Origin: JBFEUI01 sp041547565
Lineage (GTDB): Bacteria; Pseudomonadota; Gammaproteobacteria; Thiohalomonadales; Thiohalomonadaceae
Assembly (NCBI GenBank): GCA_041547565.1
Contig: JBFEUI010000065.1
Coordinates: 1 to 15,041, forward strand
Direction of reading: 5' to 3'
Length of the DNA stretch: 15,041 nt
The notes below the pieces were generated by a model. That model saw only the letters and a list, made by a program, of their open reading frames with translations. It did not search any database and was not told the origin of the DNA. The position numbers were made by a program, and so were the translations under genes. Below, in pieces: positions 13,969 through 15,041 of this stretch (position 1 is its first letter; each line of letters opens with the position of its first letter).

Positions 13969-15041
13969 ATGGGTGGTGAAAGACGATTTCTGGTACGCGG
14001 CGCGCTTGATCAACTGCTGAGTGCAATTCAGGCCGCGGATTACCGCTGTATAGGCCCCCGCGTGGTGGACGGCGCGATTGTCTACAACGGGCTGGAATGT
14101 GCCGCACAACTGCCCAGTGGTATCCGCGTGGAGCAGCAGCCGGGCTACTACCGGGTGGAGCAGAACGATGATGTGCGCAGTTTTGCCTGGGCCAATGGCC
14201 CGCAGGCGCTCAAGCCGCTTGTCTTTCCCCCCCAGGAGTCCCTGTGGCAGGTTGGCCGCGACGCTGAAGGCCGTCTCAGCTTCACCCCTGTACAACAGAC
14301 ACCTGCTGCCCGGGCTGTGCTTGGCGTACGGCCTTGCGACCTGGCAGCGCTGCAACTGAATGACGAACACTTCTTGCGCGGCGAGCAACCCGATCCGGGC
14401 TATCAGGCACGGCGCAGCACCCTGTTTCTAGTTGTGGTCAACTGCTCCCACCCTTCGGCAAACTGTTTCTGTGTTGCAACCGGTGATGGCCCGTCACTGG
14501 AGGCGGGCGGTGATCTGTTGATGGATGAGATTGAAGAGGGCTTTGTCATCAGCGCCTCATCAACCCGGGGCAGCCAACTGCTCGAGCCGCTGGCTCTGCC
14601 GCCGGCAACGGCTGAACAACTGGCGCGTGTTGCAGGGCAGCGCAATGAGGCGGAACGCTGCCAGCGCCGCACCCTGCCCGAGGGCGATCTGCACCGGCTG
14701 CTGGCCGAACGCTGGGAACACCCCCACTGGCAGCAGGTGGCCGACCGCTGCATGGCCTGCGGCAACTGCACCTCGGTGTGTCCGACCTGCTTCTGTCATC
14801 GGGAATATGATGCGGGGGGGCTGGACACCGGGCGCAGTGAACACATCCGCGAGTGGGATAGCTGTTTTGGCGAGGCCCACAGCTACATCCACGGCACCGT
14901 GGTGCGATCGGGTATCCGCCAGCGCTACCGGCAGTGGCTGGGGCATAAATTCAGTCACTGGGTCGAGCAGTACGGTCGTTCCGGCTGCGTCGGCTGTGGC
15001 CGCTGCATCAGCTGGTGCCCGGTGGGCATCGATGTGACAGC
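13969..15041 (+). CDS. 4Fe-4S dicluster protein, sulfhydrogenase beta-subunit-like (partial, runs off the right end)
   Basis: The frame is open from ATG 13969 to the window end, giving 357 residues without a stop. It resembles the beta subunit of group 3b sulfhydrogenases (HydB/HyhB/ShyB) and the related AsrA, Fe-S proteins that pass electrons between NAD(P)H-linked flavin and hydrogenase subunits. Visible motifs: GVRPCDLAAL (119-128), a family hallmark; CSHPSANCFC (C159, C166, C168); a first 4Fe-4S site CMACGNCTSVC (C261, C264, C267, C271) followed by PTCFC; and a second site CVGCGRCISWCP (C340, C343, C346, C350). In-frame stop at 13939-13941 bounds the start. If the assignment is right, flavin, small and large subunits of a second hydrogenase should follow beyond the edge. 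AsrA is the main alternative. Confidence 0.82.
   Translation, partial: MGGERRFLVRGALDQLLSAIQAADYRCIGPRVVDGAIVYNGLECAAQLPSGIRVEQQPGYYRVEQNDDVRSFAWANGPQALKPLVFPPQESLWQVGRDAEGRLSFTPVQQTPAARAVLGVRPCDLAALQLNDEHFLRGEQPDPGYQARRSTLFLVVVNCSHPSANCFCVATGDGPSLEAGGDLLMDEIEEGFVISASSTRGSQLLEPLALPPATAEQLARVAGQRNEAERCQRRTLPEGDLHRLLAERWEHPHWQQVADRCMACGNCTSVCPTCFCHREYDAGGLDTGRSEHIREWDSCFGEAHSYIHGTVVRSGIRQRYRQWLGHKFSHWVEQYGRSGCVGCGRCISWCPVGIDVT

Overview
The window looks like a stretch of chromosome from a GC-rich gammaproteobacterium, most likely a sulfur-oxidising or purple-sulfur-type chemolithotroph. The inference rests on an Isp-type (group 1e) [NiFe]-hydrogenase operon with the order small subunit - isp1 - isp2 - large subunit, as known from Allochromatium and Thiocapsa. 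Codon use also fits. I cannot name the species from sequence alone.

Layout. (1) 13-1507, minus strand: hypC-hypA-hypB, the nickel-insertion part of the pleiotropic maturation machinery; hypD/E/F are not in the window. (2) 1508-1679: divergent control region. (3) 1680-7862, plus strand: a tightly packed seven-gene operon of maturation endopeptidase, a one-domain HupH/HyaF-type protein, hynS, isp1, isp2, an unrecognised four-cysteine protein, and hynL. Overlaps of 1-4 bases at several junctions imply translational coupling. (4) 7951-9065: a thioredoxin (minus) divergent from endonuclease V (plus). (5) 9361-11482: a small membrane protein of unknown function followed by a two-RCK-domain potassium channel. 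(6) 11511-12185, minus: an OmpR-type response regulator whose receiver has lost the phosphorylatable Asp. (7) 12373-12789: a second one-domain HupH-type protein. (8) 12961-13164: cold-shock protein with a very strong terminator. (9) 13355-13918: HupE/UreJ nickel permease. (10) 13969-end: the first 357 residues of a 4Fe-4S protein resembling the beta subunit of sulfhydrogenases (group 3b). A second hydrogenase operon may therefore begin at the right edge.

How the parts may work together (inference). HupE imports nickel; HypA/HypB load it into the HynL precursor; the two HupH-type proteins may assist maturation; the endopeptidase trims HynL after a C-terminal His. HynS carries the folded heterodimer through Tat, and Isp1 (b-haem membrane protein) with Isp2 (HdrD/DsrK-like Fe-S protein) links H2 chemistry to the quinone or sulfur-redox system. 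HynS lacks the two extra cysteines of the oxygen-tolerant proximal cluster, so the enzyme is predicted to be a conventional, oxygen-sensitive type.

The least explained items are the four-cysteine protein inside the operon (5626-6084), the paired one-domain HupH proteins, the degenerate response regulator with a long leader whose promoter overlaps the second HupH start, and the small membrane protein paired with the channel. I saw no tRNA, rRNA, CRISPR array, insertion sequence or phage gene. No gene-free stretch clearly exceeds 300 bases; the longest is 9066-9360.
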